From: Synergistaceae bacterium
GTDB taxonomy: Bacteria; Synergistota; Synergistia; Synergistales; Aminobacteriaceae
Direction: 5' to 3'
Assembly (NCBI GenBank): GCA_017439345.1
Contig: JAFSJJ010000039.1
Span: forward strand, 62,001-126,000
Length of the DNA stretch: 64,000 nucleotides
Shown: in pieces, positions 1 to 9,435 of the stretch
How the letters are laid out: each line of letters opens with the position of its first letter
How positions within the stretch are numbered: the stretch's first letter is position 1
Position numbers and translations under genes: made by a program
The notes under the pieces: generated by a model
Seen by the model: the letters and a program-made list of their open reading frames with translations, nothing else
Databases searched by the model: none
What the model was told of the DNA's origin: nothing

Positions 1-446
1 ACTTCTTCACCGATTGCATGACCTGTTATAGCCTGACCGACCGGAGATTTCTGTGATATTCTCTGAATGCCTCCAGGACTCATGGCTGCTCCGGATAACT
101 CTTCAGAGCCTACGAGATCATATATATAGCTTTTCCCTGTGTCCAAGTCATCAAGGCTGATTCTGAGTCCTATGCCTGCCCTAGTAGTGTCGAGCTTCTC
201 TTCGTCAATGACAACTGCACTGCTTAGGGTGTTCTCAAGGTCCAAGATTCTATCTTCGAGCTTGGCCTGTTCTTCTTTAGCTGCTGCGTACTCTGCGTTC
301 TCACTGAGATCACCGAATGCCCTTGCTTCTTCTAACTGGCGTGCAACTTCCTGGCGGCGTGTAGTCTTCAAGTGAGTTAATTCTTCGCTGAGTCTTTCAT
401 AACCGCTTCTTGTCATCTCGTGAGTCTTTGTTGTCTTAGTATTCAT
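1..446 (-). CDS. greA: Transcription elongation factor GreA (3' end beyond window)
   Basis: GreA rescues backtracked RNA polymerase by stimulating transcript cleavage in the secondary channel. I translated this strand by hand. It gives 148 codons from an ATG at 446, with the family signature GDLSENAEY at residues 45-53 on the N-terminal coiled coil. The C-terminal FKBP-like domain ends in SPVGQAITGH just before the window edge, so only the last few residues are missing. A GAAGGTGA Shine-Dalgarno lies about 10 bases upstream of the ATG. The gene diverges from the Bax-inhibitor gene at 556, and both promoters must lie in the 109-base gap. Identification is firm. Confidence 0.95.
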   Translation of the reverse strand, partial: MNTKTTKTHEMTRSGYERLSEELTHLKTTRRQEVARQLEEARAFGDLSENAEYAAAKEEQAKLEDRILDLENTLSSAVVIDEEKLDTTRAGIGLRISLDDLDTGKSYIYDLVGSEELSGAAMSPGGIQRISQKSPVGQAITGHAIGEE

Positions 447-555
447 GATTGAAAATTTTCACCTTCATAATAAAATTTTTGCAGTCTGATAAAATATTAC
501 CAGATTTAGAAAATTGCAAGTTGATATTTTATTTTAATTAAGGAGTTGTTAATTT

Positions 556-1272
556 ATGTCTCAGTATGAAAATTACGTGCCGTACTCTGCCGGAGCAGAC
601 ACACTTGAAATTACTAATACACTATTCCGCAAAGTCTATCAGTATATGGCACTTGGATTAATATTAACGTCATTCTTTGCGTGGTTCAGCGTCTCGAATG
701 AAACAATGATTAGATTATTATTCTCGTCTCAAGTTCCCATGATAGTCTTATGCCTTGTTGAACTTGGTCTTGTGTTCGGTCTAAGCCTGAGCATCAACAA
801 AATCTCTGCCGGAACTGCGTTAATGTTGTTCCTTCTCTACAGCGTCGTGAATGGTCTAACGTGTTCAGTGTTATTGCTGGTCTATACAAGTGAGTCAGTA
901 TATAAAGCGTTCTTGTCAACAGCAGGAATGTTCGGAGCAATGAGTCTCTATGGACTTTACACGAGCAGAGACTTAACAAGTATGGGCAGCTTCTTGCGAA
1001 TGGGACTCTTTGGACTCATTATAGCGATGTTAATTAATATTTTCGTAGGCTCATCAACGATGGAGTTCTATATCAGCATATTCGGTGTAATAATCTTCAT
1101 GGGTCTGACTGCATACGACACGGCCAAGATTAAGCAGCTCTCTTTGAGTCTCAACGGTGCAGATGACGAAGCAATGGGAAAAATAGCAGTTATCGGAGCA
1201 TTGCAGTTATATCTTGACTTCATTAACTTGTTCATTTACTTGTTAAGGCTATTCGGACGCAAGAGGGATTAA
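556..1272 (+). CDS. Bax inhibitor-1/YccA family membrane protein
   Basis: Polytopic inner-membrane protein of the Bax inhibitor-1 (TMBIM/YccA) family, 238 residues, a normal length. Seven hydrophobic segments are visible between residues about 28 and 235. The C-terminal region holds the family pattern FMGLTAYDTAKI, with a Tyr-Asp pair. Relatives conduct calcium or modulate membrane proteases such as FtsH; which applies here cannot be told. The start is supported by AAGGAG about 8 bases upstream. The gene is monocistronic, followed directly by a strong intrinsic terminator. Confidence 0.93.
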   Translation: MSQYENYVPYSAGADTLEITNTLFRKVYQYMALGLILTSFFAWFSVSNETMIRLLFSSQVPMIVLCLVELGLVFGLSLSINKISAGTALMLFLLYSVVNGLTCSVLLLVYTSESVYKAFLSTAGMFGAMSLYGLYTSRDLTSMGSFLRMGLFGLIIAMLINIFVGSSTMEFYISIFGVIIFMGLTAYDTAKIKQLSLSLNGADDEAMGKIAVIGALQLYLDFINLFIYLLRLFGRKRD

Positions 1273-1293
1273 TCATAATTTAATGACCATCTG

Positions 1294-1326
1294 CCCCTGC
1301 TGCATCAAGCGGGGGTTTTATTTTTG
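1294..1326 (+). terminator. Rho-independent terminator after the Bax-inhibitor gene
   Basis: Stem CCCCTGCT / AGCGGGGG with a 6-base loop (GCATCA) and one G-T pair, followed by a T-rich tail. It lies 21 bases after the stop codon at 1272. Confidence 0.85.
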
Positions 1327-1361
1327 TAGTTAATAGTTAATAAGGAGGAAAAATTTTTTAC

Positions 1362-2105
1362 ATGTTCACACGGGAAATAATCACCATGCCTTCAGATGTT
1401 TCGAGTCAGGGAATAATTAAGCTCCGTAATCTTCTTGATTACTTTCAGGACACAGCGGCCCTTGCAGTCGAAGATATAGAGGGAACTTCTTCAGAGTTAA
1501 TTGCTAAGGGTTATGCATGGGTTCTGCTCAAGTACGAGATTAATATCACGGGTAAACTGCCCTCGCTTGACGAAAAGTTTTATATTAAAACATATCATGA
1601 TCCCTCACACGGTTATAACACTCTAAGAAAATTTCACGTCGAGTCATCATCAGGCCAGGAGATAATCAACGCGAAAACTTCATGGCTTCTTGTTGAGTTC
1701 AAATCCGGCAAACTGGTAAAACCTTCTGCCCATATTCCCGGAATAATGCTCAAGGACACCGCGCAGATAGACCCGGACTTTCAAGACATTCAGGACTTTA
1801 GCGAGTCAGAGAGCATAAAGACTGTTGAACAGCCCGTAAGATTTCATGATATTGACTCAAATTCGCACGTGAACAACGCAGTATATTTCGGTTGGATTCA
1901 TGATTTGACTCCGATTGATTTCGCAAATTATGAGCCTGAGTTTATCGCATGTTCGTTCAGGAGTGGAGCAAAACTCGGTGAAACTGTGAAGATTCTTATT
2001 GCAGAGCCTGAGCAGAATACTTTCTCATATAAAATTATGCGTGAGAATTTAGCCAGACCCAGCGCAAATTTTGTATGCAAATGGAAATTACGAGAGGAAG
2101 AATAA
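1362..2105 (+). CDS. Acyl-ACP thioesterase
   Basis: Hydrolyses acyl-ACP to release free fatty acid. Length is 247 residues with two hot-dog folds, as in the bacterial FatA/FatB-like family (PF01643). The N-terminal hot-dog contains the substrate-helix pattern LLDYFQDTAALAVEDIEG. The second hot-dog (about residues 150-240) carries DIDSNSHVNNAVYFGW, the Asn/His catalytic region. AAGGAGGAAA precedes the ATG. Three kilobases of same-strand genes follow with very short gaps, so co-transcription with trkA is likely although there is no obvious functional link. Confidence 0.9.
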   Translation: MFTREIITMPSDVSSQGIIKLRNLLDYFQDTAALAVEDIEGTSSELIAKGYAWVLLKYEINITGKLPSLDEKFYIKTYHDPSHGYNTLRKFHVESSSGQEIINAKTSWLLVEFKSGKLVKPSAHIPGIMLKDTAQIDPDFQDIQDFSESESIKTVEQPVRFHDIDSNSHVNNAVYFGWIHDLTPIDFANYEPEFIACSFRSGAKLGETVKILIAEPEQNTFSYKIMRENLARPSANFVCKWKLREEE

Positions 2106-2111
2106 ATTAAC

Positions 2112-3515
2112 TTGAAAATAGTAATAGTCGGAGCAGGCGAGATAGGACGCACAGTAGCTAAGAAACTCTCGCTTGATACTAATAATAAACATGATATTTA
2201 CTTGATAGAAAATGACGAAGCTCAAGCAAAGAGTGCTAAGGCAGAATTAGACGTTCAGGTCATCATAGGAAACGGAGCGCGCCCTCAGGTTCTTGCTCAG
2301 GCAGGAGTTATACAAGGAGGAGACGTTGATTTATTAATCGCATGTACTAACCGCGATGAAGTAAATATGCTCTCATGCTGGATAGCTCTCAACGCAGGAG
2401 TTAAGCACGTTATATCACGAACTCGAAGCCTTGAGTTCACAGACTCGCCGTACTGGGGAAAAAAATTAGGAATCAAAGTAATGATTTCACCTGAAAGGTC
2501 TATTGCACGAGAAGTATTAGGACTTCTTGAGGTCAGTTCAGCTACTCACACAGCAGAGTTACTTGACGGCAGAGCAGCACTCTACACGCTGAAGATTTCA
2601 GAGAACTCGAAACTTGTTAATAAAGCCCTGAAAGATTTACGCACTGTTTATCCGGACTTAATGGCGGTCTTTGTCTATATCGCCCCCGAGAACGGAGAGC
2701 CTGGAGTCCCGAACGGATTCACGACCCTGAAGGCTAATGATGTCTGCTATGTCGTTACGTATAGAAAAAGTGCTGATATTCTACAGGAAGTCTTTCAGCC
2801 TGATAATGACAAGAAACGTTCACTGAGAAAGTTATTCATAGTCGGAGGAGGCAAACTCGGCACTCAGATAGCCAAACTTGTAAGGCGCGAATTCGGAAAT
2901 GTGGAAATGCGAATAATAGAGAAAGATTCAGAGAAGTGCAAAAGATTATCTGAAGAGTTCAACGAAACTTTGATTCTTAACTGTGATGGAGCTGACAGAA
3001 ATACTTTAAGTGAAGAAGGAATCAGTTCAGCAGACGGTTATATATGTGCCACTGAGTCAGATGAGGTGAATTTAATCTGCTCAGTCATAGCCAAAGAAAT
3101 GGGAGTCAAGAAAACTATAGCAATAGTCAGGCGCAAAGACTATCAGGAGCTCACTAAATCTATTCCCGTTGACGCAATCGTTGACCCTAATGAAGCGATG
3201 TCGAATTTATTATTGAGAGTCATTCGTTTCCCCGAACACACAATAGCTTTCTCAATGATAGAGAAGATTAATGCCGAAATGTTAGAAGTCGTAATGCAGG
3301 CAGATAACGAGTTAGTGGGAAGGACTTTAGCCGATATAAAATTAGAGAAGGGCGTTATAGTTGCATTGCTCGGACGCGGTGATGATGTCCTTGTGCCTAC
3401 AGGTGCTACGAAGATTCTTGCAGGTGATCACGTTATATTATTTGCCTTAACGTCATTAATGCCTAAAGCTGCGAAATTATTCGGTGCTGAACCCAAAGAG
3501 GCTGCAATATTATGA
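2112..3515 (+). CDS. trkA: Trk potassium uptake regulatory subunit TrkA
   Basis: Cytoplasmic nucleotide-binding gating subunit of the Trk potassium channel complex, 467 residues (close to the usual length of about 458). It is a tandem of two RCK units. The first Rossmann motif is VGAGEIG near residues 5-11; the second is VGGGKLG near residues 237-243. Each is followed by a TrkA-C domain. The start is TTG, six bases after the previous stop and downstream of an AGAGGAAG site. It overlaps trkH by four bases (ATGA), so the two are translationally coupled and encode partner proteins. Confidence 0.95.
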   Translation: MKIVIVGAGEIGRTVAKKLSLDTNNKHDIYLIENDEAQAKSAKAELDVQVIIGNGARPQVLAQAGVIQGGDVDLLIACTNRDEVNMLSCWIALNAGVKHVISRTRSLEFTDSPYWGKKLGIKVMISPERSIAREVLGLLEVSSATHTAELLDGRAALYTLKISENSKLVNKALKDLRTVYPDLMAVFVYIAPENGEPGVPNGFTTLKANDVCYVVTYRKSADILQEVFQPDNDKKRSLRKLFIVGGGKLGTQIAKLVRREFGNVEMRIIEKDSEKCKRLSEEFNETLILNCDGADRNTLSEEGISSADGYICATESDEVNLICSVIAKEMGVKKTIAIVRRKDYQELTKSIPVDAIVDPNEAMSNLLLRVIRFPEHTIAFSMIEKINAEMLEVVMQADNELVGRTLADIKLEKGVIVALLGRGDDVLVPTGATKILAGDHVILFALTSLMPKAAKLFGAEPKEAAIL

Positions 3516-4984
3516 AGTTCAAAACTGTATTTAGAGTCTTAGCGTTAATATGTCTTGTCGTGTCATTCGCAATGCTTCCCAGTGCGTGTATAGCTCTCTA
3601 TGACGGAACTAGAGACTCATGGGCATTCATAATTTCGATATTGGCGGGAGTATTAACAAGCGCAGTTCTTGCAAAATTTTCTGACGATAAAGATACACGT
3701 TCATCAATAGGAATTCGTGAGGGAGTCGGCATAACGGGCTTCTCATGGCTTGCTGCTTCTTTCATAGGTGCATTGCCTTACTGGATATCGGGGAGCGTCC
3801 CCAGTTATACTGATGCATTCTTTGAGACAATGTCAGGCTTCACGACAACAGGAGCAACTATTTTCACTGATATAGAGTCACTTCCAAGAGGCATATTATT
3901 ATGGCGTTCTCTGACCCACTGGATGGGAGGAATGGGAATTATAGTCTTGAGTCTCGCTGTATTGCCCTTTCTAGGAGTCTCAGGAATGGAAATGTACAAG
4001 GCCGAAGTCCCCGGAGTTACTGCCGAGAAATTGACTCCCAGACTTCACCAGACTGCTATATATTTATGGGGAGTCTACGTAGCATTTACTCTGATTGAGA
4101 CGGTGTTATTATGCTTCGGGGGAATGAGTTTATTTGACGCGTTTGCCCATTCATGCTCGACCATAGCGACAGGAGGCTTCTCGACCAAGAATAATAGCAT
4201 TGCATACTTCACGAGTCCATATATTCAATGGGTAATAATAATATTCATGTTTGCAAGCGGAGTAAATTTCTCGCTGTATTTTATAATCCTGCAAAAAAAG
4301 TTTCAGTTTCGTGATTTCTTTCAAGATTTCTTTCAAGATGAGGAGTTCAGATCATATCTTGCTGTAACTGTAAGTGCTGCCCTTGCCATGTCGATTGCGT
4401 TATATCTCTCAGGAAATTTTACGAGTCTTGAGCACATGCTTCGGCGGACGTTCTTTCATGTTGTAAGCGTCATGACAACAACGGGCTTCATAGTCGAAGA
4501 TTATAATATCTGGCCTGAGTTCACGAAATTTTTATTTGTGTTATTAATGTTCGTCGGAGCTTCAGGAGGTTCAACAGGAGGAGGCTGCAAAGTATCGAGA
4601 TTCATAATTCTCGGCCGTCAGCTTAGATCAGAGACAATGAGGCTCTTGCATCCCAAGGCAGTAATAAGAGCTAAATTCAATCACAAGACCATAGCGCGCT
4701 CTACACTTGACTCATCAGCAGCATTTTTTGTTTTATACATGATAATTTTATCTGTGAGTACGTTAATAACTACTGCATTTGGAATTGATTTACTTACGGC
4801 TTTTACAGGTGTATTAACTTGTCTGAGCAATGTCGGTCCGGGGTTAAATGCTCTTGGCCCGGTAGAAAATTTCGCGTGGCTGCCTGCGTTCGTGAAGTGG
4901 CTGTTCTCGTTCTGTATGCTTGCGGGACGTCTTGAATTATTCGCAGTGTTCTTATTATTCGTGCCTGGTACTTACAGGAAATAA
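3512..4984 (+). CDS. trkH: Trk potassium uptake channel subunit TrkH
   Basis: Potassium-translocating membrane subunit paired with TrkA, 490 residues. The four pore-loop selectivity regions are recognisable: GFTTTGATI (about residue 109), GGFSTKN (about 220), TTTGF (about 325) and LSNVGPGL (about 440). The region between the third and fourth contains the glycine-rich GASGGSTGGG loop that forms the TrkH gate. The ATG overlaps the trkA stop. About 85 bases separate it from the next gene, with no convincing terminator hairpin. Confidence 0.95.
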   Translation: MKFKTVFRVLALICLVVSFAMLPSACIALYDGTRDSWAFIISILAGVLTSAVLAKFSDDKDTRSSIGIREGVGITGFSWLAASFIGALPYWISGSVPSYTDAFFETMSGFTTTGATIFTDIESLPRGILLWRSLTHWMGGMGIIVLSLAVLPFLGVSGMEMYKAEVPGVTAEKLTPRLHQTAIYLWGVYVAFTLIETVLLCFGGMSLFDAFAHSCSTIATGGFSTKNNSIAYFTSPYIQWVIIIFMFASGVNFSLYFIILQKKFQFRDFFQDFFQDEEFRSYLAVTVSAALAMSIALYLSGNFTSLEHMLRRTFFHVVSVMTTTGFIVEDYNIWPEFTKFLFVLLMFVGASGGSTGGGCKVSRFIILGRQLRSETMRLLHPKAVIRAKFNHKTIARSTLDSSAAFFVLYMIILSVSTLITTAFGIDLLTAFTGVLTCLSNVGPGLNALGPVENFAWLPAFVKWLFSFCMLAGRLELFAVFLLFVPGTYRK

Positions 4985-5068
4985 ATTAAAATCGCTGATA
5001 CGTTTTTGCGTTCTCACGGTAAAATACATTGCAAAAAAAATTTATATAAAACAGGAGATGAGTAAAAT

Positions 5069-6649
5069 TTGAATTATGACTTTCTTAATAATCCTAATGC
5101 TAATAATAACAACAATAATAACAACGTCGTCATCAAGAGGCCTGCAAAGATTCAAGCAAGGTTACAGCTGACATCATTTTTCAGCGGGGCAGCGACTATG
5201 ATTCTTGAGCTGACAGGTTCACGCCTCGTAGCTCCGTTCTTTGGGACATCGTTAATAGTCTGGACGGCACTAATAGGCATCATCATGACAAGTTTGTGTA
5301 TCGGCAACTGGTTAGGAGGTTCGACAGCAGACAGGAATCCCGAGAGCAAATTATTAGGAAGAATATTATTATTTGCAGCGGTAATCATAGCTATAACTGC
5401 CTTCTCGAGTAATTTTATTCTCACTAAGCTTCAAGAGTTAGAGCTGAATTTATACATGTCAAGCGTCATAGCCAGCGTGATAATATTTGCCCCTGCGAGT
5501 TTATTATTGGGAATGGTGTCGCCGTTCGTAGCAAAATTAGCAGTGAAGGATCTTGACTCATCGGGTGCAGTAGTCGGCAGGTTGTCAGCGTTGAACTCAG
5601 CGGGAAGCATTCTAGGGACGTTCATGGGAGGCTTTGTGCTGATCTCGTTATTTCCTTCAGGAGTGATATTAATGCTCTTGTCGAGTCTTGTTGCGTTGTT
5701 GTCAGTGATTATTTATACAGGAGCATGGAGAATGATAATCATGTTAGCTCTTGCCGGCGGAGCTTATGCTTCGTTAAAGTTCGGTCTTCCGTTCACGCCT
5801 AAAGGAATTCAGATAGACACGGCTTATAATCATTTGTCAGTGATTGATTACGATGCAAAAGATACCAGGACAGGCAGGCCGTTAAGAGTCCTTGTTACTA
5901 ATCCGGAGGCAGCGCAGTCATTAATGTATCTCGATAAGCCTTCGGAGTTAGTGAGCGGTTACACGAAATTTTATGATTTAGCATTTCACTACAAGCCTGA
6001 CACGAAAAAAATATTAATGCTCGGCGGGGGAGGTTACTGTGTTCCCCGTTATTTATTGTCAGAACGTCCTGATGTCAAAATTGATGTTGTTGAATTAGAT
6101 CCGGGAGTTACAGAGACAGCGAGAAAATATTTTGACCTGAAGGATAATCCCAACATGAGAATATTTCACGAGGACGCAAGGACTTTCTTGAATCGTGCAA
6201 TAAGAGACGGCTTTGATAAATATGATGCGATATTTATGGATACGTTCAGTTCATGGATTTCGATACCGTTCCAGATGACTACGGTAGAGACTGCTGCGAG
6301 ACTGCGGGAATTATTAAAGCCTGACGGAGCGTTGATAGTAAATATCATTGCAGCATTAAGGGGGCCTAAGTCCGGAGTCTTTCACGGGATATATAAGGCC
6401 TTTGCGAGCGCGTTTAACACTATGATGATTTTTCCCGTAACTTTTCCTGATACCCAGTACGCTGTGTTACTGCAAAATATAATTCTTGTCTGCATGGCCG
6501 AAAATATCTCAATGGTATCGTCAGAGTCCGGGAGTGCTTATGCTTCGTTATTGTCTCATCAGTGGTTAGAGCCTTTCACGCCTGATCCAGGTATACCTGC
6601 TTTTACTGATGCATTTGCGCCTGTTGAAAGATATACGTTAATGCAGTAA
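5069..6649 (+). CDS. Membrane-fused spermidine-synthase-like methyltransferase-fold protein
   Basis: Two-part protein of 526 residues. The first 240 residues hold about seven transmembrane helices. The C-terminal half has a spermidine-synthase/SAM-type Rossmann fold, with glycine loop MLGGGGY near residue 318, acidic VELDPG near 345 and DTFSS near 391 where aminopropyltransferases carry their catalytic Asp. Such fused membrane proteins are widespread and often annotated as spermidine synthases, but their reaction is not established. The start is TTG with CAGGAGATGAG upstream. An unusual run of Asn codons (AAT/AAC) occupies residues 7-19, before the first helix. Confidence 0.75.
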   Translation: MNYDFLNNPNANNNNNNNNVVIKRPAKIQARLQLTSFFSGAATMILELTGSRLVAPFFGTSLIVWTALIGIIMTSLCIGNWLGGSTADRNPESKLLGRILLFAAVIIAITAFSSNFILTKLQELELNLYMSSVIASVIIFAPASLLLGMVSPFVAKLAVKDLDSSGAVVGRLSALNSAGSILGTFMGGFVLISLFPSGVILMLLSSLVALLSVIIYTGAWRMIIMLALAGGAYASLKFGLPFTPKGIQIDTAYNHLSVIDYDAKDTRTGRPLRVLVTNPEAAQSLMYLDKPSELVSGYTKFYDLAFHYKPDTKKILMLGGGGYCVPRYLLSERPDVKIDVVELDPGVTETARKYFDLKDNPNMRIFHEDARTFLNRAIRDGFDKYDAIFMDTFSSWISIPFQMTTVETAARLRELLKPDGALIVNIIAALRGPKSGVFHGIYKAFASAFNTMMIFPVTFPDTQYAVLLQNIILVCMAENISMVSSESGSAYASLLSHQWLEPFTPDPGIPAFTDAFAPVERYTLMQ

Positions 6650-6683
6650 ATAAATTAATTAATTATATGGAGTGATTAATTAT

Positions 6684-8762
6684 ATGAGTAAGAAAAAAGA
6701 AAAATTAGAGCTTGAAAAAGTTAAAGTTAAGAAAATTCCTGATAAATATATAAAGCTGCCTCTCGTGCCTGCGTGGCTGTTGGTGCCTTTGTGGTTAGTA
6801 TCTCTTGCATTGCCGAATCTTGTTTATTCCGGAATATTATTCGCTGATACTTTGCATATTATCAAGTGGACAGTTACTGGAGTCCCTATAGCAATAGCGG
6901 CTTTCGTTGCAGGATTGAGAATATTATTTTACGGTAAAGATAAATTTGATTTCAAGATAGATTTATTTGCGTTAATCTGGCTGTTATTATTAATTTATTC
7001 AGGGCTTCAATATTTCTGGGTAGATATTTCATCGCCTACAGGTTTCGTTCTTGAGCTCGTGTGCTTTGCTTCGATATGGGTATTCTACGTTATAACTTAT
7101 TCATCGTTTCCTGACTGGGGGCTTCGTATCGCAGTAATGTTAGGCAGTATCAACGCTGCTATAAACGTCATGTTCGCTGAATTGCAGATTCACAACATGA
7201 ATAACTTGAACTTTCTCAAGGGTACTATTCTCGAATGGCTGATTAATTTCAGGACTCTGATACTTCCTACGCCAGGAAATTATATAGGCAACACGGCTCA
7301 GCAAAACATGTTCGGACTATGGACGGCAATAGCAGTTCTCGGAGCAGTATATTTATTCGTATATGACATTTGGAAAGATGATAACAAAGACGAACGAGGC
7401 AGAAAAATTTTTATTCCGGCAGTAAGTATTGCCCTTGCTGTTATATGCCTGAGATTTGCGTATATAAAATCTGACAAGCTGCTTTATATCATCGCAGGAA
7501 TTTTAGTTCTCGAGTCATTGCTCGCTGCGTTCTTTCTTGGAAATAATAAACGCAATTATTATAGTGTCTTCATGTTATTTCTTACTGCTGTGAACTTCTG
7601 GGGCTTGCTGAATTCAACGAGCCGTTCGGGATTATTTGCACTCTTAGGCGGTATTCTGGTAATGCTTGTTATAGCAGCATGGAAATTTAACCGCAATTAC
7701 GTAATTAGATTCTGCGCAGTGTTTATAGTAATGGGAGCAGTATTTTACGCTTCAACGGCTTCAGTGAGGGCAGCAGGTCTTGTCGCGAAGACTACGGATA
7801 TAATCAGGCACGCTGAGAATATAGGCAACAGGCGCGGTATCTGGACGACTTCATATGTAATGTTTAACGAACATCCTTTAGGGGTCGGCATAGGGCAGTA
7901 TAAATGGCATTATCTCGAGGCTCAGCGCGAGGCATTCAAGACAGTAAAAGATAACTGGTATAGATGGCAGTATACTCACTGGGCTCATAATGAGTTCTTG
8001 CAGTGGTTCTGTGAAGGAGGCTGGGCAGGCGGAATAATTTTATTATTAATGTATCTTGCGTGGTTCGTTCCTGCTGTAATAGGCTTATTCAAGAAGTCTG
8101 AGATAAATATTAACGCTGTCTGGTCATTGGCTCTTGCATCGCTTATAACTTTTGCTGCTGTATTCACCCGTCCGTTTCACAGAATCGAAAATATGGTATG
8201 GATTACTTTAGCATTTGCTTTGTCTAACAGGGAATTCTTTGCAGGCTTTAAATATAATATGAATTTCAATGCGTTCAAGTTAAAGTTTGTGAGTCAGTTA
8301 GCTGCCGCAGCTTGTATTATAGGCTCTGTTGCAGGAGTTCTTTATATCTCAAGCGGGATATACGGCAATTATGTTCTCAGGCAGGCTTTGTCGACTAAGA
8401 ACGCTGTGACTCAATTAGGATTTCTCGAGGAAGCTAACAAGCACCCTATAGTTTTCGAGGAAGCCCAGAGAAATTTGGGACATCATTATTTGCAGGTCGG
8501 TGAACAGACGAACAATCACGAGACAATGTCCAAAGGCTTTAATTTGTTATGGGGTCATTTCAAGAGAGAGCCTCACTCGGAAGACATGAGCAAGATAATA
8601 AATACAGCTCAGAAATTCCAGCTTGAGCCAATACTGCGCGAGATGGTGAGCTACTTCAAGCCCGGTACATATCATCTTGTCAGAAGACCTCAGAAAGCCT
8701 CGAACGGACAGACGATTAACGCCTTAATCCTTGCAAACGGTCCCGGCGAGGATGCAAAATAA
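6684..8762 (+). CDS. O-antigen ligase / PglL-type membrane glycosyl-oligosaccharide transferase
   Basis: Large polytopic membrane protein, 692 residues, with about 12 hydrophobic helices and a big periplasmic loop. The loop carries HNEFLQWFCEGGWAGG near residue 434, matching the conserved His-Glu motif of the Wzy_C family (WaaL O-antigen ligases and PglL protein O-oligosaccharyltransferases). The C-terminal 130 residues look helical-repeat-like, as in PglL-type enzymes. I chose the ATG at 6684 because GGAG at 6669-6672 is spaced for it; an in-frame GTG at 6672 overlaps that site. The stop codon lies next to the first pseudopilin start, so the gene may share the secretion operon and could glycosylate pseudopilins or cargo (inference). 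Confidence 0.72.
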   Translation: MSKKKEKLELEKVKVKKIPDKYIKLPLVPAWLLVPLWLVSLALPNLVYSGILFADTLHIIKWTVTGVPIAIAAFVAGLRILFYGKDKFDFKIDLFALIWLLLLIYSGLQYFWVDISSPTGFVLELVCFASIWVFYVITYSSFPDWGLRIAVMLGSINAAINVMFAELQIHNMNNLNFLKGTILEWLINFRTLILPTPGNYIGNTAQQNMFGLWTAIAVLGAVYLFVYDIWKDDNKDERGRKIFIPAVSIALAVICLRFAYIKSDKLLYIIAGILVLESLLAAFFLGNNKRNYYSVFMLFLTAVNFWGLLNSTSRSGLFALLGGILVMLVIAAWKFNRNYVIRFCAVFIVMGAVFYASTASVRAAGLVAKTTDIIRHAENIGNRRGIWTTSYVMFNEHPLGVGIGQYKWHYLEAQREAFKTVKDNWYRWQYTHWAHNEFLQWFCEGGWAGGIILLLMYLAWFVPAVIGLFKKSEININAVWSLALASLITFAAVFTRPFHRIENMVWITLAFALSNREFFAGFKYNMNFNAFKLKFVSQLAAAACIIGSVAGVLYISSGIYGNYVLRQALSTKNAVTQLGFLEEANKHPIVFEEAQRNLGHHYLQVGEQTNNHETMSKGFNLLWGHFKREPHSEDMSKIINTAQKFQLEPILREMVSYFKPGTYHLVRRPQKASNGQTINALILANGPGEDAK

Positions 8763-8766
8763 TAAC

Positions 8767-9435
8767 ATGCGAAAAGGTTTTACTTTAATCGAAATATTAG
8801 TTGCTGTAATGCTCACAGGAATGGTTACGACCCTTGCCCTTGTTCCTGTTGTAAGGACAGTAAGCCGTGTTGTTCAGGCTCAGCAGAATTACATGGACGT
8901 ATCAGCGCTTTCAAGGGTTGTGAGTTTCATTGAGCGAGACCTGAATTCTGCCATTAGGACAGCACCCAACGTGATAACTATAGTAGATCATGAGGCAGCA
9001 AATCGCGGGGATGATGATATATTAATGATAATGAGCGTTTCACCCATAATGCAGGGACAGTCAGCAGGGACTCTGGTTTACAAGATCGATGAAGGAGGAC
9101 TTCTTCATAATAACATTATTCCGGGTCTCTATAGATGGGTATTCCCCGGAAAGACTCCGAATATGATAAAACCTGAAGATCTCAGCGGCGAGGACGGCCA
9201 GTTAGTTTTGCCTGGATTAAAGCAGTTTAAAGTCGAAGTGTCCACAAGTTCCCAAACAGACAGCAATACTAAGAATTACAGAGGATTACTTCCGGCAGGA
9301 CTGCACATAAAACTTTCGAGAACTGCGAGAAGTAATAATTCAAGTAATTCACCTGCATCAACGCAGCCTGTTATAGTAAATAATAATATCGGGAAGAGTC
9401 TAACTGAATATGAAAGCATTATTGTATTCCCATAA
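8767..9435 (+). CDS. gspJ: Type II secretion minor pseudopilin GspJ-like
   Basis: Prepilin-like protein. A short basic leader ends in RKG, then FTLIEILVAVMLTGMV with Glu at mature position 5, the class III signal cleaved and N-methylated by prepilin peptidase. The length of about 222 residues and the Val-rich N-terminal helix followed by an SFIERDLNSAIR segment fit GspJ, which sits with GspI and GspK at the pseudopilus tip. ATG 8767 directly precedes the RKG leader; ATG 8752 is an alternative. The only Shine-Dalgarno-like GAGGA (8748-8752) is far from the first and too close to the second. It overlaps gspK by 26 bases. Confidence 0.8.
   Translation: MRKGFTLIEILVAVMLTGMVTTLALVPVVRTVSRVVQAQQNYMDVSALSRVVSFIERDLNSAIRTAPNVITIVDHEAANRGDDDILMIMSVSPIMQGQSAGTLVYKIDEGGLLHNNIIPGLYRWVFPGKTPNMIKPEDLSGEDGQLVLPGLKQFKVEVSTSSQTDSNTKNYRGLLPAGLHIKLSRTARSNNSSNSPASTQPVIVNNNIGKSLTEYESIIVFP

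Noticed and set aside
139-375. 78-residue plus-strand ORF
   Set aside because: It is antisense to greA, whose minus-strand translation is unmistakable.
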